NCBI GenBank assembly: GCA_963662035.1
Contig: CAVLDO010000009.1
Coordinates: forward strand, 1-64,000
Length of the DNA stretch: 64,000 bases
Direction of reading: 5' to 3'
From: Equibacterium sp963662035
GTDB taxonomy: Bacteria; Bacteroidota; Bacteroidia; Bacteroidales; UBA932
How positions within the stretch are numbered: the first letter of the stretch is position 1; each line of letters starts with the position of its first letter. A program made the position numbers and the translations under genes. Of the stretch, positions 26,473 to 35,477 are shown in pieces. The notes under the pieces are model-generated. The model ran no database searches. It saw nothing but the letters and a program-made list of their open reading frames with translations, and had not been told where the DNA came from.

Positions 26473-28035
26473 TTACAGAGGGATATTGCCGTGTTTCTTC
26501 TCCGGGAGGGAGAGATTCTTGTCGCGCAGCTGGCACAGGGCCCTGATCACGCGGAAACGGGTGTTGCGGGGCTCTATCACATCATCGATGTAGCCATAGC
26601 TGGCGGCCTTGTAGGGGTTGCAGAAGAGGTCATCGTATTCCTTCTTCTTGGCCTCCTTGATGGCGGCGGCCTCCTCGGGGGTTGCGGCTGCCTTGATCTC
26701 CTTGTTGTAGAGCACTGCGACGGCTCCGTCGGCGCCCATCACCGCGATGTTGGCGGTGGGCCAAGCGTAGTTCATATCGCCGCGCAGCTGCTTGCAGCTC
26801 ATCACGATGTGGCTGCCGCCGTAGGACTTGCGCAGGGTGACGGTGACTTTGGGAACGGTGGCCTCGCCGTAGGCATAGAGCAGTTTTGCGCCGTGCAGAA
26901 TCACGCCGCCGAACTCCTGCTGGGTGCCGGGCAGGAAGCCCGGGACATCAACCAGAGTCACGATGGGGATGTTGAACGAGTCGCAGAAGCGCACGAAGCG
27001 GGCTCCCTTGCGGCTGGAGTTGATGTCCAGCACGCCTGCCAGCATCTTGGGCTGGTTGGCCACGATGCCGACGGACATTCCGCCCATATGCGCGAAGCCC
27101 ACGATTATGTTGCGGGCGAACTCCTTGTGGATTTCAAAGAATTTGCCGTCGTCCACAATGGCGTTTATCACCTGATACATATCGTAAGGCTCGTTGGGGC
27201 TGTCGGGGATAATCTCGTTCAGGATATCCTCCTTGCGGTCGATGGGGTCTTCGGTGGGGACTATCGGGGCCTCTTCGCGGTTGTTTTGGGGAATGTAGCT
27301 GATAAGCTCGCGGATGGTGGCTATGACCTCCTCCTCCGTGTCGCAGGCGAAGTGGGCCACACCGCTCTTGCTGGCGTGCACGCTGGCGCCGCCCAGCTGC
27401 TCCTGGGTCACCTTTTCTCCCAGCACCTGCTCCACTACTGCGGGGCCGGTGAGGAACATATAGCTGGCGTTCTTGCGCATAATGGTGAAGTCGGTGAGGG
27501 CGGGGGAGTAAACGGCGCCGCCGGCGCAGGGGCCCAGGATGGCGCTGATCTGGGGCACCACGCCGCTGGAGAGAATGTTGCGCTCAAAAATCTCGGCATA
27601 GCCGGCGAGGGCGTTGACACCCTCCTGGATGCGGGCTCCGCCGCTGTCGTTGAGACCGATTACGGGAGCTCCCACCTTCATCGCCTGGTCCATAACCTTG
27701 CAGATCTTCTGCGCGAGGGTCTCGGACAGCGAACCGGCGTTCACGGTGAAGTCCTGGGCAAAGATGTACACCAGGCGGCCGCCGATCGTGCCGTAGCCGG
27801 TCACGACGCCGTCGCCGAGGAAGTGCTTCTTTTCCATTCCGAAGTTTGTGCAGCGGTGCAGCATAAACATATCGAACTCTTCAAAGCTGCCCTCGTCAAG
27901 CAGCATTGCGATGCGCTCGCGGGCGGTATATTTGCCCTTTTCGTGCTGGGCATCTATCCTGGCCTGGCCACCGCCGAGGCGGGCAGTCTCGCGCTTTTCT
28001 ATAAGCTCTTTGACTTTTTCGAGTTGGTTACTCAT
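26473..28035 (-). CDS. mmdA: Methylmalonyl-CoA decarboxylase/propionyl-CoA carboxylase carboxyltransferase subunit
   Basis: Transfers the carboxyl group of methylmalonyl-CoA to biotin; 520 aa, crotonase-fold carboxyltransferase in two halves. Motifs include RERIAMLLDEGSF at the start, the oxyanion GGARIQEGV near 175, GPCAGGAVYSPALTDF and, in the C-terminal half, FVRFCDSFNIPIVTLVDVPGF and GGSHIVM. Neighbours (mce upstream, biotin carrier and OadB-like pump downstream) show that it works as a decarboxylase in the succinate-to-propionate route rather than as a carboxylase. Confidence 0.95.
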   Translation of the reverse strand: MSNQLEKVKELIEKRETARLGGGQARIDAQHEKGKYTARERIAMLLDEGSFEEFDMFMLHRCTNFGMEKKHFLGDGVVTGYGTIGGRLVYIFAQDFTVNAGSLSETLAQKICKVMDQAMKVGAPVIGLNDSGGARIQEGVNALAGYAEIFERNILSSGVVPQISAILGPCAGGAVYSPALTDFTIMRKNASYMFLTGPAVVEQVLGEKVTQEQLGGASVHASKSGVAHFACDTEEEVIATIRELISYIPQNNREEAPIVPTEDPIDRKEDILNEIIPDSPNEPYDMYQVINAIVDDGKFFEIHKEFARNIIVGFAHMGGMSVGIVANQPKMLAGVLDINSSRKGARFVRFCDSFNIPIVTLVDVPGFLPGTQQEFGGVILHGAKLLYAYGEATVPKVTVTLRKSYGGSHIVMSCKQLRGDMNYAWPTANIAVMGADGAVAVLYNKEIKAAATPEEAAAIKEAKKKEYDDLFCNPYKAASYGYIDDVIEPRNTRFRVIRALCQLRDKNLSLPEKKHGNIPL

Positions 28036-28062
28036 TATATCAGATGTTTTATTGTTTTGGAA

Positions 28063-28482
28063 TTATTTCTCGTCCGGATTCTCGCAGATCTCGGTGAGCA
28101 CGCCCAGAGTTGACTTGGGATGCAGGAACGCGATGTTGAGCCCTTCCGCGCCCTTGCGGGGGGCGGCGTCTATCAGGCGGACACCCTTTTCGGACGCATC
28201 TGCAAGGCAGGCGGCCACATCTTTGGTCTTGAAGGCGATGTGGTGCACGCCACCCCGGCCGCCGTTCTTCTCGATGAATTTGGCGATTGTGCTCTCGGGG
28301 CAGGTGGGCTCCAGCAGCTCCAGCTTCACTTCGCCGATCTTGAAGAATGCGGTTTTGACCTTCTGATCCTCCACAACCTCGATGTTGTAGCATTTCAGAC
28401 CGAGTACGTTTTCGTAGTAGGGTATAGCCTCTTCCAGGGAAGTAGTCGCTATGCCGATGTGTTCGATTTGGGACAGTTCCAT
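28063..28482 (-). CDS. mce: Methylmalonyl-CoA epimerase
   Basis: Interconverts (R)- and (S)-methylmalonyl-CoA; VOC (glyoxalase-like) fold, 139 aa. Metal-binding residues are placed as in the family: IEHIGIA near residue 7, ELLEPT near 72 and HHIAFKTKD near 90. It is the first gene of the operon mce-mmdA-mmdD-mmdC-mmdB and supplies the isomer used by the decarboxylase. A TAACTTTG box lies about 55 bases upstream. Confidence 0.95.
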   Translation of the reverse strand: MELSQIEHIGIATTSLEEAIPYYENVLGLKCYNIEVVEDQKVKTAFFKIGEVKLELLEPTCPESTIAKFIEKNGGRGGVHHIAFKTKDVAACLADASEKGVRLIDAAPRKGAEGLNIAFLHPKSTLGVLTEICENPDEK

Positions 28483-28536
28483 AGCTATATTTTTTAAAAA
28501 TATTGTTTAATACGGTTTTTTTTGAAAAAAACTCTC

Positions 28537-28544
28537 CAAAGTTA
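28537..28544 (-). promoter_or_regulatory. Predicted -7 box of the mce-mmd operon
   Basis: The minus strand reads TAACTTTG (perfect TAnnTTTG), giving a 5' untranslated region of about 50 bases before mce. No riboswitch-like structure is visible in that leader. The -33 match is poor. Confidence 0.45.
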
Positions 28545-28565
28545 GAAAATTCAAAAAACAAAAAC

Positions 28566-28610
28566 CACAAAAAACTGACGCCGGCCCAAAAAAAGTTTTG
28601 AACCGGCGTC
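28566..28610 (-). terminator. Terminator of the TPR-yebC unit
   Basis: On the minus strand GACGCCGG / CCGGCGTC (28603-28610 with 28577-28584) is followed by AG and a run of six T. It lies 31 bases after the yebC stop and directly upstream of the mce promoter. Confidence 0.8.
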
Positions 28611-28640
28611 CGCCTCTGTATTTTTTGGTTAACTGAAGCC

Positions 28641-29378
28641 TTATGCCATAGTGTGGAATACGTTCTGTACGTCTTCGTCCTCCTCTATCTTCTCCAGAAG
28701 TTTCTCCACATCGGCCTTGTCCTCCGCGCTGAGAGTCTTGGGCTCGGTGTTGGGGAAGCGGTCGAATTTGGCCGAGATGATTTCGTAGCCGTTGCTCTCG
28801 AGATACTGCTGGATATTGTTCATCGCGGTGAACTCGCCGTAAATCATAATTACCTTGGGGTCATCATCCTCCTCGCCAGTGCCGTCGCGGAACACCTCGT
28901 CGGCGCCGAAGTCGATGAGCTCAAGCTCCAGAGACTCCAGATCTATGTCGTCGCGGTCCTTGACCGTGAACACGCTCTTGCGGTCGAACATAAACTCCAC
29001 GCTGCCGGAGGTGCCCAATGTGCCGCCGAACTTGTTGAAGTAGCTGCGGATGTTGGCCACCGTGCGGTTGGTGTTGTCGGTTGCGGTCTCTATGAGTATC
29101 GCGATGCCGTGAGGGCCGTATCCCTCGTAAACAATCTCCTTGTAATCGCCCTGGTCTTTGTCGGTGGCGCGCTTGATGGCGCGTTCGATGTTTTCCTTGG
29201 GCATATTTTCGCTGCGGGCCTCCTGCATCAGCGCACGCAGACGGGGGTTGCCGGTGACATCGGCGCCGCCCTGTTTTACTGCGATCGTAATTTCCTTACC
29301 GATTTTGGTAAAGGTTTTGGCCATATGGCCCCAGCGTTTGAACTTGCGCTCCTTTCTGAATTCAAAAGCTCTTCCCAT
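28641..29378 (-). CDS. yebC: YebC/PmpR-family regulatory protein
   Basis: A 245-aa YebC-type protein, a family described as DNA-binding regulators and, more recently, as translation factors acting on difficult sequences. The start MGRAFEFRKERKFKRWGHMAK is characteristic, followed by GKEITIAVKQGG and ARSENMPKENIERAIKRA. The acidic C-terminal domain ends at NVFHTMA. It begins one base after the TPR gene stop, so the two are co-transcribed. Confidence 0.95.
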   Translation of the reverse strand: MGRAFEFRKERKFKRWGHMAKTFTKIGKEITIAVKQGGADVTGNPRLRALMQEARSENMPKENIERAIKRATDKDQGDYKEIVYEGYGPHGIAILIETATDNTNRTVANIRSYFNKFGGTLGTSGSVEFMFDRKSVFTVKDRDDIDLESLELELIDFGADEVFRDGTGEEDDDPKVIMIYGEFTAMNNIQQYLESNGYEIISAKFDRFPNTEPKTLSAEDKADVEKLLEKIEEDEDVQNVFHTMA

Positions 29379-29379
29379 A

Positions 29380-30063
29380 TTATTTCTGAACGTTTTCTAT
29401 GCGAGAAATGTACTTGTCGATATCAATTGCCTCTATTGTGTTGGGGTATTTAACCTTTATCTCGTTGTAGAAAGAGAGTGCTTCGGAGCTCTTGCCGAGA
29501 TCCTCGGCCGCGATGCCCGCCTTGAGCAGGTAGCCTGCCGAAAGGATGGTGTCGTCGGCCTTGGCGGCGGCCTTGTAGGAATTAAGCGCCGATGCGTTGT
29601 CGCCCAGACCTACCTGAGCATCGCCGATGCAGCAGAGCGCGCGCCCCTTCATTATGGGGTCGCTCCCCTTGTACTGCTTGAGGTAGCTGACAGCCTCCGC
29701 GTAGTTCTTGAGCTGCAGCTGGCACACGCCTGCCTGATAGTAGACGCCCTGACCAGCCTTCTTGCCGTATTGGGCGATGACATCGGCGAAACCGAGAACA
29801 TTGCCGTCTCCGTTGAGCGCCTGCTCGTACAGAGACTGGTTGAAGTAGTTGCAGGCCCCTGCCGAAGCGGCCATAGCCTCTTGCTTTGCGGGTTTGAGCA
29901 TCCAGCGGTTGAGCGCCAGAGCCGCACATACGGCCACAAGCACAACCAAAATGATGGTGCTGAGCAGATTACCGTGTTTCTTGAGCCAAGATTCAACGCC
30001 TGTAACGGCTTCACCCACAGCCTGATTGCCTTCGGGTGTGCTGTTGACTTTGTTAGTTGCCAT
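29380..30063 (-). CDS. Membrane-anchored TPR protein
   Basis: A 227-aa protein with a cytoplasmic N-terminal 32 residues, one membrane helix (LLSTIILVVLVAVCAALAL, about 32-50) and a periplasmic tetratricopeptide region. TPR-like units are visible at roughly 100-130 (YYQAGVCQLQLKNYAEAVSYL), 137-170 and 175-205 (AGIAAEDLGKSSEALSFYNEI). The layout resembles YfgM-like periplasmic chaperone partners, but no specific identity is claimed. It leads a unit with yebC behind a good promoter. Confidence 0.75.
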   Translation of the reverse strand: MATNKVNSTPEGNQAVGEAVTGVESWLKKHGNLLSTIILVVLVAVCAALALNRWMLKPAKQEAMAASAGACNYFNQSLYEQALNGDGNVLGFADVIAQYGKKAGQGVYYQAGVCQLQLKNYAEAVSYLKQYKGSDPIMKGRALCCIGDAQVGLGDNASALNSYKAAAKADDTILSAGYLLKAGIAAEDLGKSSEALSFYNEIKVKYPNTIEAIDIDKYISRIENVQK

Positions 30064-30101
30064 TATGTAGAAATTTTAAATTATCCGTTTTACAAAGTGT
30101 G

Positions 30102-30131
30102 CAAAATTACAATAAAAATGCAAAACTACAA
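30102..30131 (-). promoter_or_regulatory. Promoter of the TPR-yebC unit
   Basis: The minus strand has TTG (30129-30131), a 19-base spacer and TAATTTTG (30102-30109). It is back to back with the recF promoter box at 30142-30149. Confidence 0.65.
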
Positions 30132-30141
30132 CATAATTTCG

Positions 30142-30149
30142 TACTTTTG
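30142..30149 (+). promoter_or_regulatory. Predicted -7 box of recF
   Basis: TACTTTTG matches TAnnTTTG and ends only 8 bases before the recF ATG. The transcript would therefore have a leader of a few bases at most. Confidence 0.5.
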
Positions 30150-30157
30150 AGGCAGCT

Positions 30158-31252
30158 ATGTATCTGCGCAAAATCAACATACAGAACTTCAAGAACATCT
30201 GCGAGGCGGCGCTGGAGTTTTCTCCGGCGCTTAACTGCATCAGCGGCGACAACGGCGAGGGCAAGACCAACCTGTTGGACGCCGTGTTCTACCTCTCGAT
30301 GACCAAGAGCTACTTCCGCATTCCGGAGACCTATGTCCGAAAGACAGAAGAGGAGACAATGGTGCTCTCCGGCGAGTACGGGATGGCCGACGAAACCCTT
30401 GACACCGTGGCGGTGATGCTCTCCGGCGAGCAGAAGCAGGTGCGCCTCAACCGCAAGAACTACACCCGTATTTCTGACCATATCGGGCGGTTCCCCATAG
30501 TGATGATCTCCCCTTCCGACACCTCTCTGATAAACGACAGCGCCGAGGTGCGCCGCCGCTTTATGAATATGATGCTCTCGCAAACTGACAGGGAGTATCT
30601 GCGCGCGGTGCAGGGGTACAACAAGCTGCTCTCGGGCCGCAACCGGATTCTAAAGGCCGACCGTCCCGACCGCGAGCTGCTGCAGGCGGTCACCGACCGG
30701 ATGGCCCCCTTTGCAGCCTATGTGTATGGCAGACGCGAGGAACTCTGCCGCGAGCTGCAGACCCTTTCTGCCGAATATTATGCGCGCCTTTCCGACGGCC
30801 GCGAGAGCATCTCCCTCGAATACCGGTCGGATCTGATGCACGGCGCCACGGAGGAGCTTTTTGCGGGGAATCTGGAGCGCGACTGCCAGGTGCGCTACAC
30901 CACGGCGGGCGTGCATCGCGACGACATAATCTTCAAGATGGACTCCGCACCTATTAAGATATGCGGCAGCCAGGGGCAGCAGAAGAGCTTTCTGCTGGCG
31001 GTGAAGCTCTCGCAGTTTGTGCTCATGCGCCGCCACTACGGGTTCAGCCCCATATTGCTGCTGGACGACGTGTTTGACAAGCTGGACGCCTCAAGGGTGG
31101 AATTCCTGCTGCGGACCGTCTCCAGCGAAGATTTCGGGCAGATTTTCGTGACCGACTGCAATAAGGTGCGCCTGGGCGCCATAGTGGCGGGAATGAATGT
31201 GGACGCAGCTATGTTTTCGGTGAAGGCGGGCCGCTTCTTAAGGGAAGAATAG
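30158..31252 (+). CDS. recF: DNA replication and repair protein RecF
   Basis: A SMC-like ATPase of 364 aa that loads RecA at gaps. Walker A is GDNGEGKT at residues 30-37, the ABC signature region is in CGSQGQQKSFLLAVKLSQF near 270-287, and Walker B is LLLDDVFDKLD. The three-base gap to the DciA-like gene shows an operon with replication functions. Confidence 0.96.
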   Translation: MYLRKINIQNFKNICEAALEFSPALNCISGDNGEGKTNLLDAVFYLSMTKSYFRIPETYVRKTEEETMVLSGEYGMADETLDTVAVMLSGEQKQVRLNRKNYTRISDHIGRFPIVMISPSDTSLINDSAEVRRRFMNMMLSQTDREYLRAVQGYNKLLSGRNRILKADRPDRELLQAVTDRMAPFAAYVYGRREELCRELQTLSAEYYARLSDGRESISLEYRSDLMHGATEELFAGNLERDCQVRYTTAGVHRDDIIFKMDSAPIKICGSQGQQKSFLLAVKLSQFVLMRRHYGFSPILLLDDVFDKLDASRVEFLLRTVSSEDFGQIFVTDCNKVRLGAIVAGMNVDAAMFSVKAGRFLREE

Positions 31253-31255
31253 CAG

Positions 31256-31558
31256 ATGGAGCGCAGCAATTTCAAGACTATCGGACAGGTGATAGAGCGC
31301 TACCTATCCACAGAAAAGGAGGCCCGCAGGCTCTGCGCAGGGCTGCTCTTCGGCCGCGTGAGCGCGGCGTGGGACAAGGCTGTGGGGGTGAGCGTGGCCG
31401 CGATGACATTGGGCAAGCAGTTCCGGGACGGAGTTCTGACGGTGCGCATCGGCTCTTCTGTGCTCCGGATGCAGCTGCAGATAAGCAGCGAGAGCATACG
31501 CCGCAAGATGAACCGCCTGCTCGGCGAGGATGCGGTGAAGCAGATAAATCTGAGATGA
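31256..31558 (+). CDS. DUF721/DciA-like protein
   Basis: A 100-aa DUF721 protein. In many bacteria DUF721 (DciA) proteins help load the replicative helicase, and they often lie beside recF as here. Visible family features are the helical start IGQVIERYLSTEK and the core W-(D)KAVG...VAAMTLGKQFRDGVLTVRIGSSVLRMQLQ with an arginine-rich tail. The stop overlaps the pdxB start region (ATGATG). Confidence 0.85.
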   Translation: MERSNFKTIGQVIERYLSTEKEARRLCAGLLFGRVSAAWDKAVGVSVAAMTLGKQFRDGVLTVRIGSSVLRMQLQISSESIRRKMNRLLGEDAVKQINLR

Positions 31559-32523
31559 TGCGAAATAAGATAGTGATAGACGCAGCTGTGCCCTATATCA
31601 GCGGGGTGCTGGAGCCTTGGTTTGATGTGGAATACCTGCCTGCGCGGCAGATAGACGCCGCGGCGGTGAAGGATGCCTCGGCGCTGATAATCCGCACCCG
31701 CACCAAATGCAATGCAGCCCTGCTTGATGGCAGCGCGGTGCGCATCATAGCCACCGCCACCATCGGGATGGATCATATAGACCTGCCTTGGTGCGCCGGG
31801 GCGGGTATTACCGCCGTGAACGCCCCCGGGTGCAATGCCGACGGGGTGATGGAGTGGGTTTTCGCCGCCCTCGCGCATCTGCCTTTCGGCCGTCCGCTGC
31901 AGGGAATGACCCTTGGAGTAGTGGGAGTGGGCGAGGTCGGTGGCCGTGTGGCCGATATGGGGCGCCGGCGCGGCTTCAGGGTTCTGGAAAACGACCCTCC
32001 CAAGCAGGCCGCCGGGGTCCGGAGGCCTTTTGTGTCGCTGGAAGCGCTGCTGGAGCAGAGCGACATTGTAACGCTGCACATCCCCCTCGGCAGAGAGAAT
32101 TTCCACTTTGCCGATGCCCGGTTTTTCGCTCGCCTGAAGCGCGGGGCCGCTTTTCTCAACGCTGCGCGCGGCGGGGTGGCCGACGAGGCGGCGCTGCTTT
32201 CGATGCGCGGCCGCCTGGGGCCGCTGGCCATCGACGTCTGGGAAGGGGAACCGGACATCAACCCTCTGGTGCTGGCCTCGGCCGACATTGCAACTCCCCA
32301 CATTGCGGGCTACACGGCGGCGGGCAAAGTCAACGCCACGGTGGCGGCGGTGCGCTCCATAGCAAATTATTTCGGCATTTCTGAATTGTTACAATTTGAA
32401 ATCAAACACAGCTTTTGCCCTTACGATATAGAAGGATATGATATCCTTGCAGACGACAGAAGGCTCCGCGAGCACCCTTCTGATTTCGAATTGTTACGCA
32501 CGCACTACAATCTGAGAGGGTAA
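31558..32523 (+). CDS. pdxB: Erythronate-4-phosphate dehydrogenase
   Basis: The second step of the DXP-dependent pyridoxal phosphate pathway: NAD-linked oxidation of 4-phosphoerythronate; 321 aa. The Rossmann motif GVGEVG is at residues 123-128, the catalytic Arg is in NAARGG, the Glu is in VWEGEPDIN and the His is in TPHIAGYT. The short C-terminal dimerisation part is shorter than in E. coli PdxB (378 aa), as usual in Bacteroidota. Two ATGs overlap the previous stop (31555 and 31558); the second is used here. The PLP-binding YggS in the same window is a functional relative, not an operon partner. Confidence 0.9.
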   Translation: MRNKIVIDAAVPYISGVLEPWFDVEYLPARQIDAAAVKDASALIIRTRTKCNAALLDGSAVRIIATATIGMDHIDLPWCAGAGITAVNAPGCNADGVMEWVFAALAHLPFGRPLQGMTLGVVGVGEVGGRVADMGRRRGFRVLENDPPKQAAGVRRPFVSLEALLEQSDIVTLHIPLGRENFHFADARFFARLKRGAAFLNAARGGVADEAALLSMRGRLGPLAIDVWEGEPDINPLVLASADIATPHIAGYTAAGKVNATVAAVRSIANYFGISELLQFEIKHSFCPYDIEGYDILADDRRLREHPSDFELLRTHYNLRG

Positions 32524-32528
32524 AACAT

Positions 32529-32558
32529 TTTGCGGTTCTCCGATTTTGTATAACTTCG
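32529..32558 (+). promoter_or_regulatory. Promoter of the TonB receptor-peptidase locus
   Basis: TTTG (32529-32532), an 18-base spacer and TAACTTCG (32551-32558, one mismatch to TAnnTTTG). The predicted transcript starts about 25 bases before the receptor ATG. No obvious Fur-like or other operator palindrome overlaps it. Confidence 0.5.
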
Positions 32559-32587
32559 CCCTCTTAATCTTAGCGCAAGTGGACGAA

Positions 32588-35446
32588 ATGAGACGGACTC
32601 TTTTATTGATTCTGCTTACGGTTGCAAGTTTTGCAACTATTTCTGCACAAAACAAATACGCCACAATCGAGGGTGTTGTGAACGACAAGGAGGCGGCCTC
32701 TCCGCTCTCCTATGCCACTGTGGTGCTCTCCCCCTCCGGCCAGTACACGATGACCGATGAAAAAGGACGTTACAGTTTTGCAAAAGTCGCGCCGGGCGAC
32801 ATCGCCATAAAGGTTGAATACTACGGCAAGATATCCCTGACCGAAGAGCTAAAAGTCTCTGGGGGGGGTACTTATGCAATAAACTTCGATATGGAAGATA
32901 TGACCTTCCGTATGGAAGAAGTGGTGGTGACGGCCCGGCGCAGCCTCTCAGGTGCTTCAACATCATCGGTGATTTCGCGCCAGGCGATGGATCACCTCTC
33001 CACCAGCTCTTTGAGCGATGTGATGACCCTGCTGCCGGGTGTGGCGGCGCACAATCCGAATCTTAGCACAGCGCAGGCCCTTACGCTGCGCGCCGGCTCC
33101 GGCGGCTCCGATGCGGCCCTTTCGATGAACAGCCTGGGCACCGCCATCATTGTGGACGGCGCCCCCATCTCCAATAACTCAAACCTGCAGACTCTTGCCC
33201 CGGCGATGTCGGGCTCGGCGGCAGCGATTATGGGCGGCTCACCCGCCTCCGGCGTGGACACCCGCTCCCTGTCCACCGACAACATCGAGTCGGTTGAGGT
33301 TATCCGCGGCATCCCCTCGGCGCAGTACGGCGACCTGACCTCGGGCGCCATACTGGTAAAAAGCAAGGCGGGAGCCTCCCCCCTCACCGTCCGCTTCAAG
33401 ACCAACCCGCAGATTTATCAGGTTTCCGCCGCCAAGGGCTTCAACGCCGCTCGCGCGGGCGACTTCAACATCAGCGCCGACTATGCCTACAACAACAAGT
33501 CGCTGGTCTCCGCCTACAAATCATACGAGCGCATAAACGGCAAGCTGCTGTGGAGCAAGAGCGCCGGCATACTGAGCAACAACGCCTCGCTGGATGTCAA
33601 TTACAGCCGCGAAAAGCAGGACCGCAACCCCGATATGGAGTCGCTCTTGCAGAAAGAGGGCTCCCGCAGCATCGGGGTGCGCATCACCGACGGCGGCCAC
33701 ATCAACTTCAGCAATGCCGGGTGGCTCAAATCCATCGACTACAACTTCTCCGGCGCCTACACCGACAAATATTCCTTCAGCGAGGAGACCGTGAGCAACG
33801 CGCTGAATCTCTACGCCACCAGTATGACCTCGGGCAGCGTGATTTCCAACGTGGCGGGCAAGAGGGTCTATGACGCCTCCGGCAGAGAAATCACCGACTA
33901 TAAGGGTGGCGATGCCGCAGCCACGGCCACCTATATGCCCTATTCCTACTTCAGCCACTACGATGTGTACGGCAAGGAGCTGAACGCCTACGCCAAGGTG
34001 ATGGCTAACTTCTATGCCAAGTTAGGGGAGCGGGCCGACACCAGGATAGCCGCAGGCGCCGACTTCAGGAGTGACGGCAACCTGGGCGAAGGGCTCGTGT
34101 TCCCCGAAGGGACTCCGCCCCGCCGCGATGTGAGCAATATGCAGTCGGGCTTCCGCACCCGCCACTACTATGACATTCCGTTCGTGAACCAGCTGGGTCT
34201 CTTTTTCCAGGACGACTTCTCCCTGAAGCTGGGCAAGAGGGCGCTTAACCTCTCCGCCGGCCTGCGCTACGACAATATCAACGGCCTGCAGGCACTCGCT
34301 CCGCGACTCAACGCCTCGCTGGACATCGTCCCGCGCGTGCTGACCTTGCGCGGCGGCTGGGGCATCACCAGCAAGGCCCCCACGGTGATGTATATGTACC
34401 CCTTCAACGCCTATTGCGACCTGACCCTCTACAACAACTCCGGCACCTCCGTCAGAATAGATGGCAAAACGGTGAACGTGACTCCCGAGGAGACGCTGAC
34501 ATTGGCCAAGACAATAGTGTATGACACCTCCAACCCCGATCTGGAGATTGCCCGCAACCGTAAGGCCGAGGCGGGCTTTGATTTGACGATAGCCGACCGC
34601 TACACTCTGTCGGTGACCGCATACGACGAGCTTATGAGCAACGGCTACACTATGGGCCAGGATTTCTCATGCTTCAATTGGATGCGGGTGGCTCCCTATG
34701 TGGCGGTCTCCGGCGGCGTGGGCACCGGCCTTCAGCCCATTCTCGCAGAAGGGGAGCCGGTGAACCTGTTCTTCGAATATTACAAGCCGATGAACACCGC
34801 ACGGCTGCACTCGCGCGGCGTGGAGTTCGAACTGGATCTGGGGCGCTTCGAGCAGATACGCACCTCGTTCTACCTGAACGGCGCCTACACCCGGTCCAGC
34901 AGCAGTAGCAGCGGCTATTCGTTCTCCCAAAACCAGAACACCGCCACCCCCGACATAAATTACGACAACAACATCGCCGTGTGGGAACCCGGCCGCAAGA
35001 CCCTCTGCTACGATGAGGCCCTCACGACCCTGCGCGCCACCCACAACATACCCGACATCGGCTTTGTGGTGACTGTGATGGTGCAGGTGGATTGGATGCA
35101 GCGCACCTGGAGCAAATATTACCACGAGGATGTCTGGACCAAATACATCTCCTGGAAAGACGGGCAGGTCTATGATTTCGACCCCGCCCTCAAAGATGAC
35201 CCCGAGTTTTCCTATATGAAACTCGAGGTGAGCGATTCGGCCCGGATAGTGGAGCGCACGCAGCCCTACGCGCTGGTCAATCTCAACCTCTCCAAGGAGA
35301 TCGGCAGTCTGATGACCGCCACATTCTATGTCAACAACCTCTTCAACTACCGCCCCCTGTACGAGAAAAAGTCCTCGACGGGCACTTATGAAGAGCTTGG
35401 TATTCCTATGTTCTTTGGCTTTGACCTGAAGTTCACCATACGGTAA
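32588..35446 (+). CDS. TonB-dependent outer-membrane receptor
   Basis: An energy-coupled outer-membrane importer of 952 aa. The signal peptide MRRTLLLILLTVASFATISAQ is followed by a carboxypeptidase-regulatory-like beta-sandwich (about 24-105), a plug domain (about 130-245, with SSVISRQAMDHLSTSSLSD and VEVIRGIPSAQYGDLTSG) and a long beta-barrel to the end. No SusD-like partner follows, so this is not a classical SusC/D glycan system. It heads a plus-strand run of seven genes with DUF4876, DUF6850, three cysteine peptidases and a HmuY-like lipoprotein, suggesting uptake of peptides or a peptide- or haem-bound cargo. The ATG at 32588 begins the signal peptide. Confidence 0.9.
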   Translation: MRRTLLLILLTVASFATISAQNKYATIEGVVNDKEAASPLSYATVVLSPSGQYTMTDEKGRYSFAKVAPGDIAIKVEYYGKISLTEELKVSGGGTYAINFDMEDMTFRMEEVVVTARRSLSGASTSSVISRQAMDHLSTSSLSDVMTLLPGVAAHNPNLSTAQALTLRAGSGGSDAALSMNSLGTAIIVDGAPISNNSNLQTLAPAMSGSAAAIMGGSPASGVDTRSLSTDNIESVEVIRGIPSAQYGDLTSGAILVKSKAGASPLTVRFKTNPQIYQVSAAKGFNAARAGDFNISADYAYNNKSLVSAYKSYERINGKLLWSKSAGILSNNASLDVNYSREKQDRNPDMESLLQKEGSRSIGVRITDGGHINFSNAGWLKSIDYNFSGAYTDKYSFSEETVSNALNLYATSMTSGSVISNVAGKRVYDASGREITDYKGGDAAATATYMPYSYFSHYDVYGKELNAYAKVMANFYAKLGERADTRIAAGADFRSDGNLGEGLVFPEGTPPRRDVSNMQSGFRTRHYYDIPFVNQLGLFFQDDFSLKLGKRALNLSAGLRYDNINGLQALAPRLNASLDIVPRVLTLRGGWGITSKAPTVMYMYPFNAYCDLTLYNNSGTSVRIDGKTVNVTPEETLTLAKTIVYDTSNPDLEIARNRKAEAGFDLTIADRYTLSVTAYDELMSNGYTMGQDFSCFNWMRVAPYVAVSGGVGTGLQPILAEGEPVNLFFEYYKPMNTARLHSRGVEFELDLGRFEQIRTSFYLNGAYTRSSSSSSGYSFSQNQNTATPDINYDNNIAVWEPGRKTLCYDEALTTLRATHNIPDIGFVVTVMVQVDWMQRTWSKYYHEDVWTKYISWKDGQVYDFDPALKDDPEFSYMKLEVSDSARIVERTQPYALVNLNLSKEIGSLMTATFYVNNLFNYRPLYEKKSSTGTYEELGIPMFFGFDLKFTIR

Positions 35447-35477
35447 TACAACCATTCACTTTTTAATACACACATCA

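Noticed and set aside
26491..28113. 540-codon plus-strand frame opposite mmdA
   Set aside because: Antisense to the carboxyltransferase subunit, whose motifs are unambiguous.
28483..28640. Cobalamin riboswitch before the mce operon
   Set aside because: The leader is a short A/T-rich stretch of about 50 bases with no B12-box-like sequence or multistem fold.
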